Positions 5,298 through 11,765 of a stretch of 11,765 bases of DNA are shown in pieces. The notes beneath the pieces were generated by a model. The model was not told where the DNA came from. It worked only from the letters and a program-made list of their open reading frames with translations, and did no database searches. The stretch's first letter is position 1, and each line of letters begins with the position of its first letter. Where the stretch lies: contig JAFRZC010000132.1 of NCBI GenBank assembly GCA_017442765.1, forward strand, positions 1 to 11,765, in the 5' to 3' direction. Source of the stretch: Prevotella sp. (GTDB lineage Bacteria; Bacteroidota; Bacteroidia; Bacteroidales; Bacteroidaceae). The position numbers and the translations under genes are program-made.

Positions 5298-6542
5298 ATG
5301 ATAGCCATCTACACCCTCACTTCCACCCTTCACGACGAAGCCGCCGTGAGCCGCGCAACCCGTGAGTTCCTCGAGAGTCTCGACCTCGACTATACCCTGA
5401 AAGGCAACGACTATGCCGACTACGGCACCCATGCGCTCAGCCTCATCTATGTTCGCACGGGCGGAACCGAGAGCATCTTTAAGTCGCTGCTGCCCCAACT
5501 GCAACAACAGTCTGGGCAGCCCTTCTACCTGCTCACCTCGGGCAAGAGCAACTCACTCGCCGCATCGATGGAAATCCTCTCCTACCTTCATCAGCACAAC
5601 ATCGAAGGTGAGATTATCCACGGCAGCCCGGAGTATATCTCCAAGCGCGTCAACGCGCTGGAGAGGACTGGCGATGCACGTAAACAACTCTACGGCTGCC
5701 GCCTCGGCATCATCGGCGCGCCCTCCGACTGGCTCATCTCCAGCAACACAGACAAAAACGTTGTAAAGGAAAAACTGGGCATCGATCTCATCGACATCCC
5801 CATGCAGGAACTGCTCAAGAATATTGAAAGCCCCAACAGCCTCACCCCCGACCCCTCTCCAAAAGGGGAGGGGAGTATAATGTTTTCCAATCGGAAAGTA
5901 ACCACTCCCCTCTCCCTTTGGAGAGGGGTCGGGGGTGAGGCTGCCGGGGCACTTAGAATCTACGATGCGCTGAAGATTATCGTCAACAGCTATCGGCTAC
6001 AAGGTTTTACCCTGCGTTGCTTCGACCTGCTCACCGCCGTGCACAACACCGGCTGTCTGGCACTTGCCAAGCTCAACAGCGAGGGCATCGTGGCCAGCTG
6101 TGAGGGCGATGTGCCCGCCATGCTTACCATGAAGATTGCCCAGGCACTCACCGGCATCATCGGCTTTCAAGCCAATCCCGCCAGCATCAATCCCGAGACC
6201 GGCGAGATGGTGTTTGCCCACTGCACCATACCCTTCAGCCTCGTCGAGCACTACGAGCTCGACACCCACTTCGAGTCGGGCATCGGCGTAGGCATCCGAG
6301 GCTATATGAAGGAAGGACCCGTCACCATCTTCAAGGTATCGGCCGACCTTACGCGCAGCTTCATCGCCGAGGGCAACCTCATCCGCAACGAAGCCAAGCC
6401 TGACCTCTGCCGCACCCAGCAGGTCATACGTCTCGACGACCCCTCACAGACCAGCTATTTCCTCACCCACCCCATCGGCAACCACCACATCATCCTCCCA
6501 GGCAGGCACAAGGCCCTGCTCAGCATGGCAATGGAAAAATGA
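5298..6542 (+). CDS. Sugar-isomerase-like protein (fucose/arabinose isomerase C-terminal fold), with an in-frame repeat insertion
   Basis: The product has 414 residues and no signal peptide. The C-terminal half (about 220-400) resembles the L-fucose/L-arabinose isomerase fold family: CFDLL (241-245), SEGIVASCEGDVPAMLTM (261-278, with possible metal ligands Glu269 and Asp271), FAHCTIP (306-312) and a terminal GNHHIILPGRHKALL (394-408). The N-terminal half has a Rossmann-like character (YLLTSGKSNSLAAS, 77-90; GIIGAPSDW, 137-145). The substrate is unknown, and the usual isomerase role should not be assumed. About residues 179-215 are encoded by a palindromic element (5830-5950) and interrupt the junction of the two halves, yet the frame continues to the normal end. 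It starts 27 bp after aguB and is likely co-transcribed; any link to polyamine metabolism is only suggested by position. The stop codon lies in a terminator-like hairpin. Confidence 0.75.
   Translation: MIAIYTLTSTLHDEAAVSRATREFLESLDLDYTLKGNDYADYGTHALSLIYVRTGGTESIFKSLLPQLQQQSGQPFYLLTSGKSNSLAASMEILSYLHQHNIEGEIIHGSPEYISKRVNALERTGDARKQLYGCRLGIIGAPSDWLISSNTDKNVVKEKLGIDLIDIPMQELLKNIESPNSLTPDPSPKGEGSIMFSNRKVTTPLSLWRGVGGEAAGALRIYDALKIIVNSYRLQGFTLRCFDLLTAVHNTGCLALAKLNSEGIVASCEGDVPAMLTMKIAQALTGIIGFQANPASINPETGEMVFAHCTIPFSLVEHYELDTHFESGIGVGIRGYMKEGPVTIFKVSADLTRSFIAEGNLIRNEAKPDLCRTQQVIRLDDPSQTSYFLTHPIGNHHIILPGRHKALLSMAMEK
5830..5950. mobile_element. REPIN-like palindromic element inserted in the isomerase-like gene
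   Basis: Two 40-bp arms, 5837-5876 and 5904-5943, are inverted complements with only two mismatches. Complementarity continues outward with a GCCCC/GGGGC extension to 5830 and 5950. Each arm contains its own hairpin (CCCCTCTCC/GGGGAGGGG around AAAA), so the element is two inverted REP-like units around a 27-nt centre that itself holds TTTTCC/GGAAAG. The arrangement resembles REPINs, non-autonomous elements moved by Y1-type (RAYT) transposases in other bacteria; that mechanism is not shown here. The translated left arm reads LTPDPSPKGEG. No target-site duplication was identified. Confidence 0.8.
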
Positions 6543-6576
6543 AGAAAGGGAAGCGTGACAGCTTCCCTTTCTTCAT
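6539..6576. terminator. Hairpin terminator between convergent genes
   Basis: A perfect 16-bp stem (6539-6554 with 6561-6576, core GGGAAGC/GCTTCCC) closes a 6-nt loop. On the minus strand it is followed by ATTTTTCC, a short U-tract suited to ending the M6 peptidase/small ORF transcript. On the plus strand the following sequence (AATCATATTCC) is only moderately AT-rich, and the stem includes the stop codon of the isomerase-like gene. It probably works in both directions, better for the minus strand. Confidence 0.75.
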
Positions 6577-6604
6577 AATCATATTCCTACGACGGAACAG
6601 ACTG

Positions 6605-6766
6605 CTATTCCCAGACAGCATCATCGGCAGCAACATCATCGGCTCCACCGACAACCGACTTGCCCAACTGTTCTTCTGGGGTAGATTCGTTGTGGAAGCC
6701 CTGCAACAGCTCAGGCACCCGTAATGTTTTTATCGAAGGTTTTACATACGTTTTCATCTTAATCAT
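6605..6766 (-). CDS. Small acidic ORF of 53 residues downstream of the M6 peptidase
   Basis: The ORF starts at ATG 6766 (alternative ATG 6757, MKTYVKP...), 9 bp after the M6 peptidase stop, and ends 29 bp before the hairpin terminator, so it fits the same transcript. The N-terminus (MKTYVKPSIKTLRV) resembles short Bacteroidales proteins that begin MK-x-Y-x-x-P. The middle reads PELLQGFHNE. The C-terminal part is KSVVGG followed by the acidic ADDVAADDAVWE. There is no signal peptide or membrane segment. The Gly-Gly at 40-41 after hydrophobic positions weakly recalls a double-glycine leader, but this is speculative. Function is unknown. Position, complete frame and composition support a real gene. 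Confidence 0.6.
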   Translation of the reverse strand: MIKMKTYVKPSIKTLRVPELLQGFHNESTPEEQLGKSVVGGADDVAADDAVWE

Positions 6767-6775
6767 CTTTTCAAG

Positions 6776-9700
6776 TTAGCGAATCACAATCTTTTTACCG
6801 TTCACAATATAGATACCCGGTTTTAATTGTCCATTATCAATTACTTTGCGGCCTTGCAAGTCATAGACACCCGAGGGAGAATTATGCATTATGCATTCTT
6901 CATTATGCATTGAGTTGATGCCTGTCGCATTGTCATCTCCCGCTTGCGGGAAGAGGAATGCAGCCTTGATGCCTGCACTCATGGCCGACTCCGGCACTGC
7001 CAGATAAGCCTTGTGGGCCGCACTCGTAAAGGCTGCACCGTCGGTGGCACCATAGTAGAAGCCGATGTTCGTGGGAGCACCAGTGGCATCGCGACCCTTG
7101 AACGAGAACTTGTAGAACTTGTAGCTCGCACCGGCATCGCCTGTTGTCGTACCCTCAGTATCAAAGCCATGAAGCATGTTCCTGGCATCGGGTGTGTCGC
7201 TGCAAGAAGATGCCACAGCAAACTCATAGACTGAAGAAACATTACTGTTGTCGAAGAGCACGACGGCCTCGCCGGCTGGAATTTTCTGTCCTGCCTTGTA
7301 GGTGCGGCCTTTCTTCAATTCGCCATCCTCGACATACCAGGTGGTAGCCTCAACACCCTCGGGAACTATCAATATTTTGTCGCTATAGTACATGGTGGAG
7401 TAGCCCGTCACGCCTATCGTCTGCTCAATGGGCTCTTCTGCCTTGGCCGCTGTCAAGACAATCTCATCAACGTATGCACGCTTTGATGATGTTTCGAGCG
7501 TGATGCTGACACTACCCGTTCCGCCAGTCAGATTGACCGTGCACTTTGTCCACGTATCAGAGGGTGTGAACTGTGTCACGTCGGCCGTCGCGCCTGTCAC
7601 GGTCACATTCAGTTTGCCCGTGTCAGAGACGTATTTCTTCAGATAGAACGTCAATGTGCCGGCACCCGTGAGCGGGATGCTGTTGGCTGTCATGCTACCC
7701 GTTGCCTTTGACGAGCCTAACTTGGCACAACCGCCATTATCATATGGGGCTGTTCCCGAAAGGAACACCTTGGTGAATGCCGACCATCCGCTGTAATCCA
7801 ACGCAGAGTTCGTTGTTGACGCAGCTGTCGATTCTTCCGTAGCATCAGTTTTCCCACTGAAGCTCTCGTAGAGCAACTGGGTGCCGTTGCCTCCGCTTTC
7901 TCTGGCAATGGTCAGTGTAATCGCTGCCACGTCGCTTGCCGACGTGTTCACGTAGGCGATGGCTTTAATGGTTGTGGTTTGGCTGACGGTAATGTTTCCA
8001 GTATATTGTGTGCTTTCGTTTGTGGGTGTGCTGCCATTGGTCGTGTAATAGATAGTGGCGCCCTCTGTGGCACAAGTAATCTGCACGTCGGTCAGGTCGG
8101 TAGCATATTCTCCGCTTTCATAGTTGAACGTCGGAGTGGCCACGTCAACGGCCTCCTCAAAGAGATAGACGGCAGAGGCAATCTCGCTGTCGGCCATACC
8201 TTCCTTCACAGCGATGGCTCTAAGCTCAACGACTTCCTCGTCCTTGTCTATAAAGACCGGACCGGTGTAGAGCGTGCTTGCGGTCGTGGGATCGCTCTCG
8301 TCGAGGGTATAGTAGATGGATGCGCCTTCCGTCTCGCACGTGATGGTCACCGTCTGTGACGAGGTGTATGTTCCCTCACCAGGTGAGAAAACAGGTGTGG
8401 CAACGGTCTGCGTGGTAGCTGCGCCGCGTACATAGAGGTAGGCGGGTTTCTGCGTGCTGGTGTAGGTGGTGAAGCGTGGTGAGCTGCTGTTATACTGGAA
8501 CGTACCTACGCTGCTACCGCTGATTGTTGCACCGCTGCTGCTCACGCTGACAGACCACATGGTCGATTCCGAGTTGCTGAGCGTCACGTTCTTCGCTGCC
8601 GACGAAGAGAGGTAGCCGTCGTCGCACTGGAAGGAGTAGGCACCTGCCGAGCCACCGAGTGTAAAGACGAGTGCCTCGGTGCTCGTGGCCGTGTCGTCGC
8701 TGATAACAGCCTCGACCGAGGTGAGGTAGTTGCCACTGTCATGTTTGGCACCTGCTGCCACGTCATAGTCGGGGCTGACGAAAATGTACTCCTGTCCGAC
8801 GACAATCTGATTATCATCGGTCACTTTCACAAATGAATCGCTTGCGCTACCAAACCGATATACGCCCGAGGTGATACTGCTCTCCTCACCGTCTTTCACG
8901 GCAATGGCCTTTAACGTGGTGTTCGCATCAATGACGATGGGAGCCACATAGAGCGTGCTCGAGGTTGTCGGGTCGGTACCGTCGATGGTGTAGAAGATGT
9001 CGGCACCGCTGGTCTCCGAGGTGATGGTCACGGTCTGCGCCGAGGTGTATCGGCCCGGTGCAGGCGTGAAGGCCGGGGCTTTCGTGCTGCTGGTACCCCT
9101 GAAGCGGAACGATATGCTGCCGTCCGCATTTTGTGTGATGTTCTCCACCGACTTGTTCAGATAGTAGGTGTTGTCGGTGTTCTTGTTATAGAGTGTGGCC
9201 GCGGGCGTGGAGGTATTGCTGAAAACGTTGTTGGTACTTGTAGGATAGGGGTCGGTACTCAGTCCGGCAGCAGTAAGGTAGGTGTAGCCTTGATAGGTAT
9301 CCGTCTGAAGCTGATTGTCGGCAGGTATCCACGTCATGCGCTGATGGTTAGGGTCATCGTTAGGCTCGTTATTATTCCACACCGTAGCATTATAATCCAC
9401 ATGAACGATGAGCAGCCCCTCGCCCGACAGTGCGCTATCCCAGCCTGTCTTCTGGCGATTCTCCAAGAGAAAATACTCGTTGCGGTTTCCGTCGTTGTAG
9501 ATTACATAGCTATCACCTTGATTCTCCAACGCCTTCATGCCTGTCACATTCTGCGTAGATGTCAACTCTATGGGGGTTCGCCATCCTGCAGCCCCTCGCT
9601 CGTAGGAAGTATAGCCGCAAGGCACATAGCCGTTACCGTTGTAGCTGCCACCAGACATGAGATCCCATTCGTCCATGCCCCAACCACCGCTGTAGTCGAT

Positions 9701-10621
9701 GTCATAGAAGTCGGGGTAACCGAGACAATGGCTGAACTCGTGGCACATTGTACCGATACCGCAGATGTTGCCCGAGCCGTTCAGCTCACCACCGCAGGCA
9801 TAGCTGTTAATCTTTACCCCATCAAGCGTAACAACACCACTGCCATCACCATAATATGCGGCAGAACGGAGGTCGTAAGCATGGGGCCAGATGGTACTTG
9901 CGGCACCGCCGTCGGCCTCGCCCTTGCCTGCATAGATGATATAAACCTGATCGACATATCCGTCATTATCCCAGTCGTAGTTGGCATAATTGAGGTCATT
10001 ATTCGCTGCTTTCACCGCCTCGATAATCATCTCTGCCGGATGTTGGTCGTTACCGTCGCTATCGTTGCCGCCATAATAAGAAGCACTATTGTTAACGAGA
10101 TAAGGACCTACTACGTCGAAGTTCAACTCAAACTGTCCGTCGCTCTGGGCATAGAAATAGTCGTACATGGAACCTACGAAGTCTCCGTAGCTAAAATTCA
10201 CCTCGTTGGCAATTCGCTGATAGAGCGCGTTGTTGTTTGCCGTTTTAAACTTTGTATCCTGGAAGTTTACCAAGATGACAGGGCATCGTTTCTGTCCTGT
10301 GTAATGACCAACCGACCCTATTTTTTGAGGTGCAAGCCTTTTTGCACGCTGGGCATTGGCACGCGCACGGCGTACCTGTGCCTGCTTCTTGATTTTCTCC
10401 GCATCGGCCGTCACATACACGTTTGCGGTCGAGCTTTCCTGGTAAGTCTTGCCGTTGGCATCGACAAAGAAATGGCCGAACTCGTCGCCCACGAGCATCG
10501 CCTGTACCGTCGTGCCATCCTGCAGTGTCAGCGCGCGCCACTGCCCTCGCTTTGCAGGCACGGCCATCGCCGTAAGCGACACCACGAGCATCAGCAAAGC
10601 TGAAAATAATGCTTTCTTCAT
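6776..10621 (-). CDS. Secreted M6-family metallopeptidase with CHB_HEX-type repeats and a T9SS-type C-terminal domain
   Basis: The product has 1281 residues. A signal peptide spans 1-20 (MKKALFSALLMLVVSLTAMA), with a propeptide to about 100. The M6 (immune-inhibitor-A-like) catalytic domain covers about 105-400: CHEFSHCLGYPD (293-304) gives the zinc site HExxHxxGxxD with His294, Glu295, His298 and Asp304, and WDLMSGG (319-325) gives the Met-turn. Three chitobiase/beta-hexosaminidase C-terminal-type repeats lie at about 514-590, 740-821 and 827-905 (each with YT-x-D/N-G/E-x-x-P-T). Between the first two is a beta-rich segment (595-735), followed by a jelly-roll-like domain (915-1060). The C-terminal tail (about 1248-1281, GVYDLQGRKV, PGIYIVNGKK) matches T9SS sorting domains of Prevotella type, implying secretion or cell-surface attachment. 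ATG 10621 is chosen because the signal peptide begins there. Residues 1235-1247 (NSMHNEECIMHN) come from a 7-bp repeat. A promoter lies at 10656-10687. The substrate is unknown. Confidence 0.93.
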   Translation of the reverse strand: MKKALFSALLMLVVSLTAMAVPAKRGQWRALTLQDGTTVQAMLVGDEFGHFFVDANGKTYQESSTANVYVTADAEKIKKQAQVRRARANAQRAKRLAPQKIGSVGHYTGQKRCPVILVNFQDTKFKTANNNALYQRIANEVNFSYGDFVGSMYDYFYAQSDGQFELNFDVVGPYLVNNSASYYGGNDSDGNDQHPAEMIIEAVKAANNDLNYANYDWDNDGYVDQVYIIYAGKGEADGGAASTIWPHAYDLRSAAYYGDGSGVVTLDGVKINSYACGGELNGSGNICGIGTMCHEFSHCLGYPDFYDIDYSGGWGMDEWDLMSGGSYNGNGYVPCGYTSYERGAAGWRTPIELTSTQNVTGMKALENQGDSYVIYNDGNRNEYFLLENRQKTGWDSALSGEGLLIVHVDYNATVWNNNEPNDDPNHQRMTWIPADNQLQTDTYQGYTYLTAAGLSTDPYPTSTNNVFSNTSTPAATLYNKNTDNTYYLNKSVENITQNADGSISFRFRGTSSTKAPAFTPAPGRYTSAQTVTITSETSGADIFYTIDGTDPTTSSTLYVAPIVIDANTTLKAIAVKDGEESSITSGVYRFGSASDSFVKVTDDNQIVVGQEYIFVSPDYDVAAGAKHDSGNYLTSVEAVISDDTATSTEALVFTLGGSAGAYSFQCDDGYLSSSAAKNVTLSNSESTMWSVSVSSSGATISGSSVGTFQYNSSSPRFTTYTSTQKPAYLYVRGAATTQTVATPVFSPGEGTYTSSQTVTITCETEGASIYYTLDESDPTTASTLYTGPVFIDKDEEVVELRAIAVKEGMADSEIASAVYLFEEAVDVATPTFNYESGEYATDLTDVQITCATEGATIYYTTNGSTPTNESTQYTGNITVSQTTTIKAIAYVNTSASDVAAITLTIARESGGNGTQLLYESFSGKTDATEESTAASTTNSALDYSGWSAFTKVFLSGTAPYDNGGCAKLGSSKATGSMTANSIPLTGAGTLTFYLKKYVSDTGKLNVTVTGATADVTQFTPSDTWTKCTVNLTGGTGSVSITLETSSKRAYVDEIVLTAAKAEEPIEQTIGVTGYSTMYYSDKILIVPEGVEATTWYVEDGELKKGRTYKAGQKIPAGEAVVLFDNSNVSSVYEFAVASSCSDTPDARNMLHGFDTEGTTTGDAGASYKFYKFSFKGRDATGAPTNIGFYYGATDGAAFTSAAHKAYLAVPESAMSAGIKAAFLFPQAGDDNATGINSMHNEECIMHNSPSGVYDLQGRKVIDNGQLKPGIYIVNGKKIVIR
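6881..6908. repeat. In-frame 7-bp tandem repeat inside the M6 peptidase gene
   Basis: Four heptamers on the plus strand (ATTATGC, ATTATGC, ATTCTTC, ATTATGC) lie at 6881-6908. They encode NSMHNEECIMHN-like residues in the linker just before the T9SS-type tail. Since 7 is not a multiple of 3, loss or gain of one unit would shift the frame and remove the sorting domain. Confidence 0.8.
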
Positions 10622-10655
10622 ATTCCTTCGTATAATAAAATTTGTTTTTCGGATG

Positions 10656-10687
10656 CAAAAGTACAACAAATTCCCCGACCCTACAAG
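10656..10687 (-). promoter_or_regulatory. Bacteroidetes-type promoter for the M6 peptidase
   Basis: On the minus strand, CTTG (10687-10684), a 20-bp spacer and TACTTTTG (10663-10656) match the -33/-7 consensus, the -33 box being the weaker TTG form. The transcript would begin near 10651, giving a leader of about 30 nt. The leader ends in AAGGAAT before ATG 10621, the closest thing to a Shine-Dalgarno in the window. Confidence 0.7.
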
Positions 10688-10780
10688 TTTTTGGCCAAGA
10701 GAATTTTCCAAGAAGGAACGAAGAACTTATTTTTTAGGAGTTAGCGGAAATTAATAACCACGGATAGACACGGGAATGGC

Positions 10781-10824
10781 GGACAAACTATTTGGCCCTC
10801 TTTGCTTTCTCGAAGAGTTTGTCC
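10781..10824. other. 9-bp inverted repeat at the 3' end of the small lipoprotein gene
   Basis: GGACAAACT (10781-10789) and AGTTTGTCC (10816-10824) can pair around a 26-nt loop and include the stop codon of the lipoprotein gene. It might act as a transcript end or processing site on the minus strand. The long loop and lack of a U-tract make this weak. Confidence 0.35.
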
Positions 10825-11138
10825 ATCCGGTTATGGTTGTCGGCAGCTTGCAGCATGGCTTCAAACTTTTCCGAATCGACATTCTTCAAGTCACCATACT
10901 TCACCTCTTCCTCTATGCTATCGACAAACTTCTTCACCTTCGAGGCTGGCTGTTTTTTGTAGTAGTTGTAAAAGTAATTGATGGTTACCCGCATTTTAAC
11001 AACATCTTTTTTCTTATAACACGAGGCCATTTTCTTAGCAAAGAAGTCAGCATCCTTCTTTCCATCGCCCGTAGGCGAAACCTTGCAAGAGGTCAGCACA
11101 GTCACACACAGTGCTAATGCCAATATCAACTTTTTCAT
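10788..11138 (-). CDS. Small lysine-rich lipoprotein of unknown function
   Basis: The product has 116 residues. An SpII signal (MKKLILALALCVTVLTSC, Cys18) predicts a lipid-anchored envelope protein. The mature part is rich in Lys and in helix-favouring residues (for example KKKDVVKMRVTINYFYNYYKK and a C-terminal KFEAMLQAADNHN) and has no recognisable domain. It lies between an S8 peptidase gene, 58 bp upstream, and the M6 peptidase gene, which has its own promoter. No Bacteroidetes promoter was seen directly upstream, so it is probably transcribed with the S8 gene. Small proteins beside peptidase genes are sometimes inhibitors, but nothing in the sequence shows that here. Confidence 0.8.
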   Translation of the reverse strand: MKKLILALALCVTVLTSCKVSPTGDGKKDADFFAKKMASCYKKKDVVKMRVTINYFYNYYKKQPASKVKKFVDSIEEEVKYGDLKNVDSEKFEAMLQAADNHNRMDKLFEKAKRAK

Positions 11139-11166
11139 AGTCGTAAAAATTTTAAATGAAACTTTT

Positions 11167-11187
11167 CAACTCCCAACTCTCCACTGA
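11167..11187. repeat. 7-bp tandem repeat between the S8 peptidase and lipoprotein genes
   Basis: Three heptamers, CAACTCC, CAACTCT and CCACTGA, lie 10 bp beyond the S8 stop codon and 29 bp before the lipoprotein start. It is the shortest of the junction arrays, and the third unit is weak. Confidence 0.55.
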
Positions 11188-11196
11188 TTTAGGGAG

Positions 11197-11765
11197 CTAT
11201 TGCAGGCGGATGAGGGTGGAACCGGTGAACTGTGCCGACGACGCATCCACCTGTACGGCATAGACTCCGGCGGGCAGGCCGGAAAGGTCAACGGTAGTGT
11301 CGCCATCCGACAGACGGTAACAGTGTAGCAGCTGCCCCGAAACATTATAGACCGCCACGCGGACATTGCCCGGCGGCTCGCCATCGGCGACCAGCGACAG
11401 TCTCCGCCCCGACAGCGAGAAGGCCAAACGCTCAGGCTGATGATGGGAAAGACCCTTGACACCAGTGAGCGTGAGCACGTCGAGCAGACCGGCATAGACA
11501 TCAATTTCTCCGTAGCCGTATTCGTTGTTGGGATAGGTAAGCGACTCGTCGTAGTGCTTGCATGTCCGGCTCAGCACACAGAGAATGTCCTCGGGTGAAA
11601 GGAGGGGCTGTGCCTGCAGCCAGAGGGCGATGGCACCTGCAACAATAGGCGTGGACATCGACGTGCCCGATGCAGCCCGCCATGCGTATGTGCGACCATC
11701 GTGGTCGAAGTGTGCCACATCGTCGCCGTCTTGCGTCGGGTTGTTCTCAAGAAAGAAACTGCTCC
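11197..11765 (-). CDS. Subtilisin-like (S8) serine peptidase, C-terminal part, with a T9SS-type C-terminal domain (5' end outside the window)
   Basis: The frame is open from the right edge to the stop at 11197-11199, giving 189 residues. The visible part begins SSFFLENNPTQDGDDVAHF and then carries the S8 nucleophile block ASGTSMSTPIVAGAIALWLQ, with the catalytic Ser in GTSMSTP. A following LLSPEDILCVLSRTC helix and NEYGYGEIDVYAGLLD end the catalytic domain, as is common in S8 enzymes. The last 60 or so residues (VRVAVYNVSGQLL ... LPAGVYAVQV ... STLIRLQ) match a type A T9SS sorting domain, so it should be exported through the type IX system. Asp and His of the triad lie outside the window. It is the first gene of the visible minus-strand protease cluster; the small lipoprotein follows after 58 bp. 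Confidence 0.9.
   Translation of the reverse strand, partial: SSFFLENNPTQDGDDVAHFDHDGRTYAWRAASGTSMSTPIVAGAIALWLQAQPLLSPEDILCVLSRTCKHYDESLTYPNNEYGYGEIDVYAGLLDVLTLTGVKGLSHHQPERLAFSLSGRRLSLVADGEPPGNVRVAVYNVSGQLLHCYRLSDGDTTVDLSGLPAGVYAVQVDASSAQFTGSTLIRLQ

Noticed and set aside
6539..6724. Plus-strand open frame of 61 codons after the isomerase-like gene
   Set aside because: It begins inside the terminator hairpin, overlaps the isomerase stop and runs antisense to the 53-residue ORF. Its sequence is mostly translated hairpin.
9131..10603. Plus-strand open frame of 490 codons
   Set aside because: It lies wholly antisense to the M6 catalytic domain, whose motifs, signal peptide and promoter are clear. 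The plus-strand translation has no recognisable domain and an odd Val/Ile/Arg-rich composition.
10746..10778. Short repeat CACGGATAGA / CACGGGAATG after the lipoprotein gene
   Set aside because: There are only two poor copies, too few to claim a repeat element.

Overview
The window looks like chromosomal DNA from a member of the Bacteroidales, most likely Prevotella or a close relative. Four things point that way: three promoters of the Bacteroidetes form (TTG-N19-20-TAnnTTTG), leaders without a clear Shine-Dalgarno, secreted proteins ending in type IX secretion (T9SS) type C-terminal domains, and lipoproteins with short SpII signals. Taxonomy is inferred from these features, not from a search. 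The window holds nine protein genes (two cut by the window edges) plus a 53-residue small ORF.

Left part (1-2701, minus strand): one promoter at 2669-2701 reads into four tightly packed genes. They are a FetA/YbbL-like ABC protein that has lost every canonical ATPase motif, a FetB/YbbM (UPF0014) permease, and two tandem lipoprotein DNA/RNA non-specific endonucleases, the second running off the left edge. Next comes a divergent intergenic region of about 600 bp (2646-3262). It is rich in palindromes and repeats and holds no convincing gene.

Middle part (3226-6576, plus strand): a promoter that almost touches its start codon drives agmatine deiminase (aguA), N-carbamoylputrescine amidase (aguB) and a protein with a fucose/arabinose-isomerase-like C-terminal half. 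aguA and aguB together turn agmatine into putrescine. The third gene carries an in-frame insertion of a roughly 120-bp palindromic, REPIN-like element that adds about 37 residues. A perfect 16-bp hairpin separates it from the convergent genes.

Right part (6605-11765, minus strand): the C-terminal end of a subtilisin-like (S8) secreted peptidase, a small lysine-rich lipoprotein, a 1281-residue secreted M6-family metallopeptidase with three chitobiase/hexosaminidase C-terminal-type repeats and a T9SS-type tail, and 9 bp further on the small acidic ORF. This is a cluster of secreted proteases. The lipoprotein and the small ORF are the unknowns worth following.

A theme across the window is short tandem repeats of 7 or 8 bp at gene junctions, often overlapping stop codons, and once inside the M6 coding sequence. 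A second theme is GC-rich palindromic elements inserted in frame into two genes.
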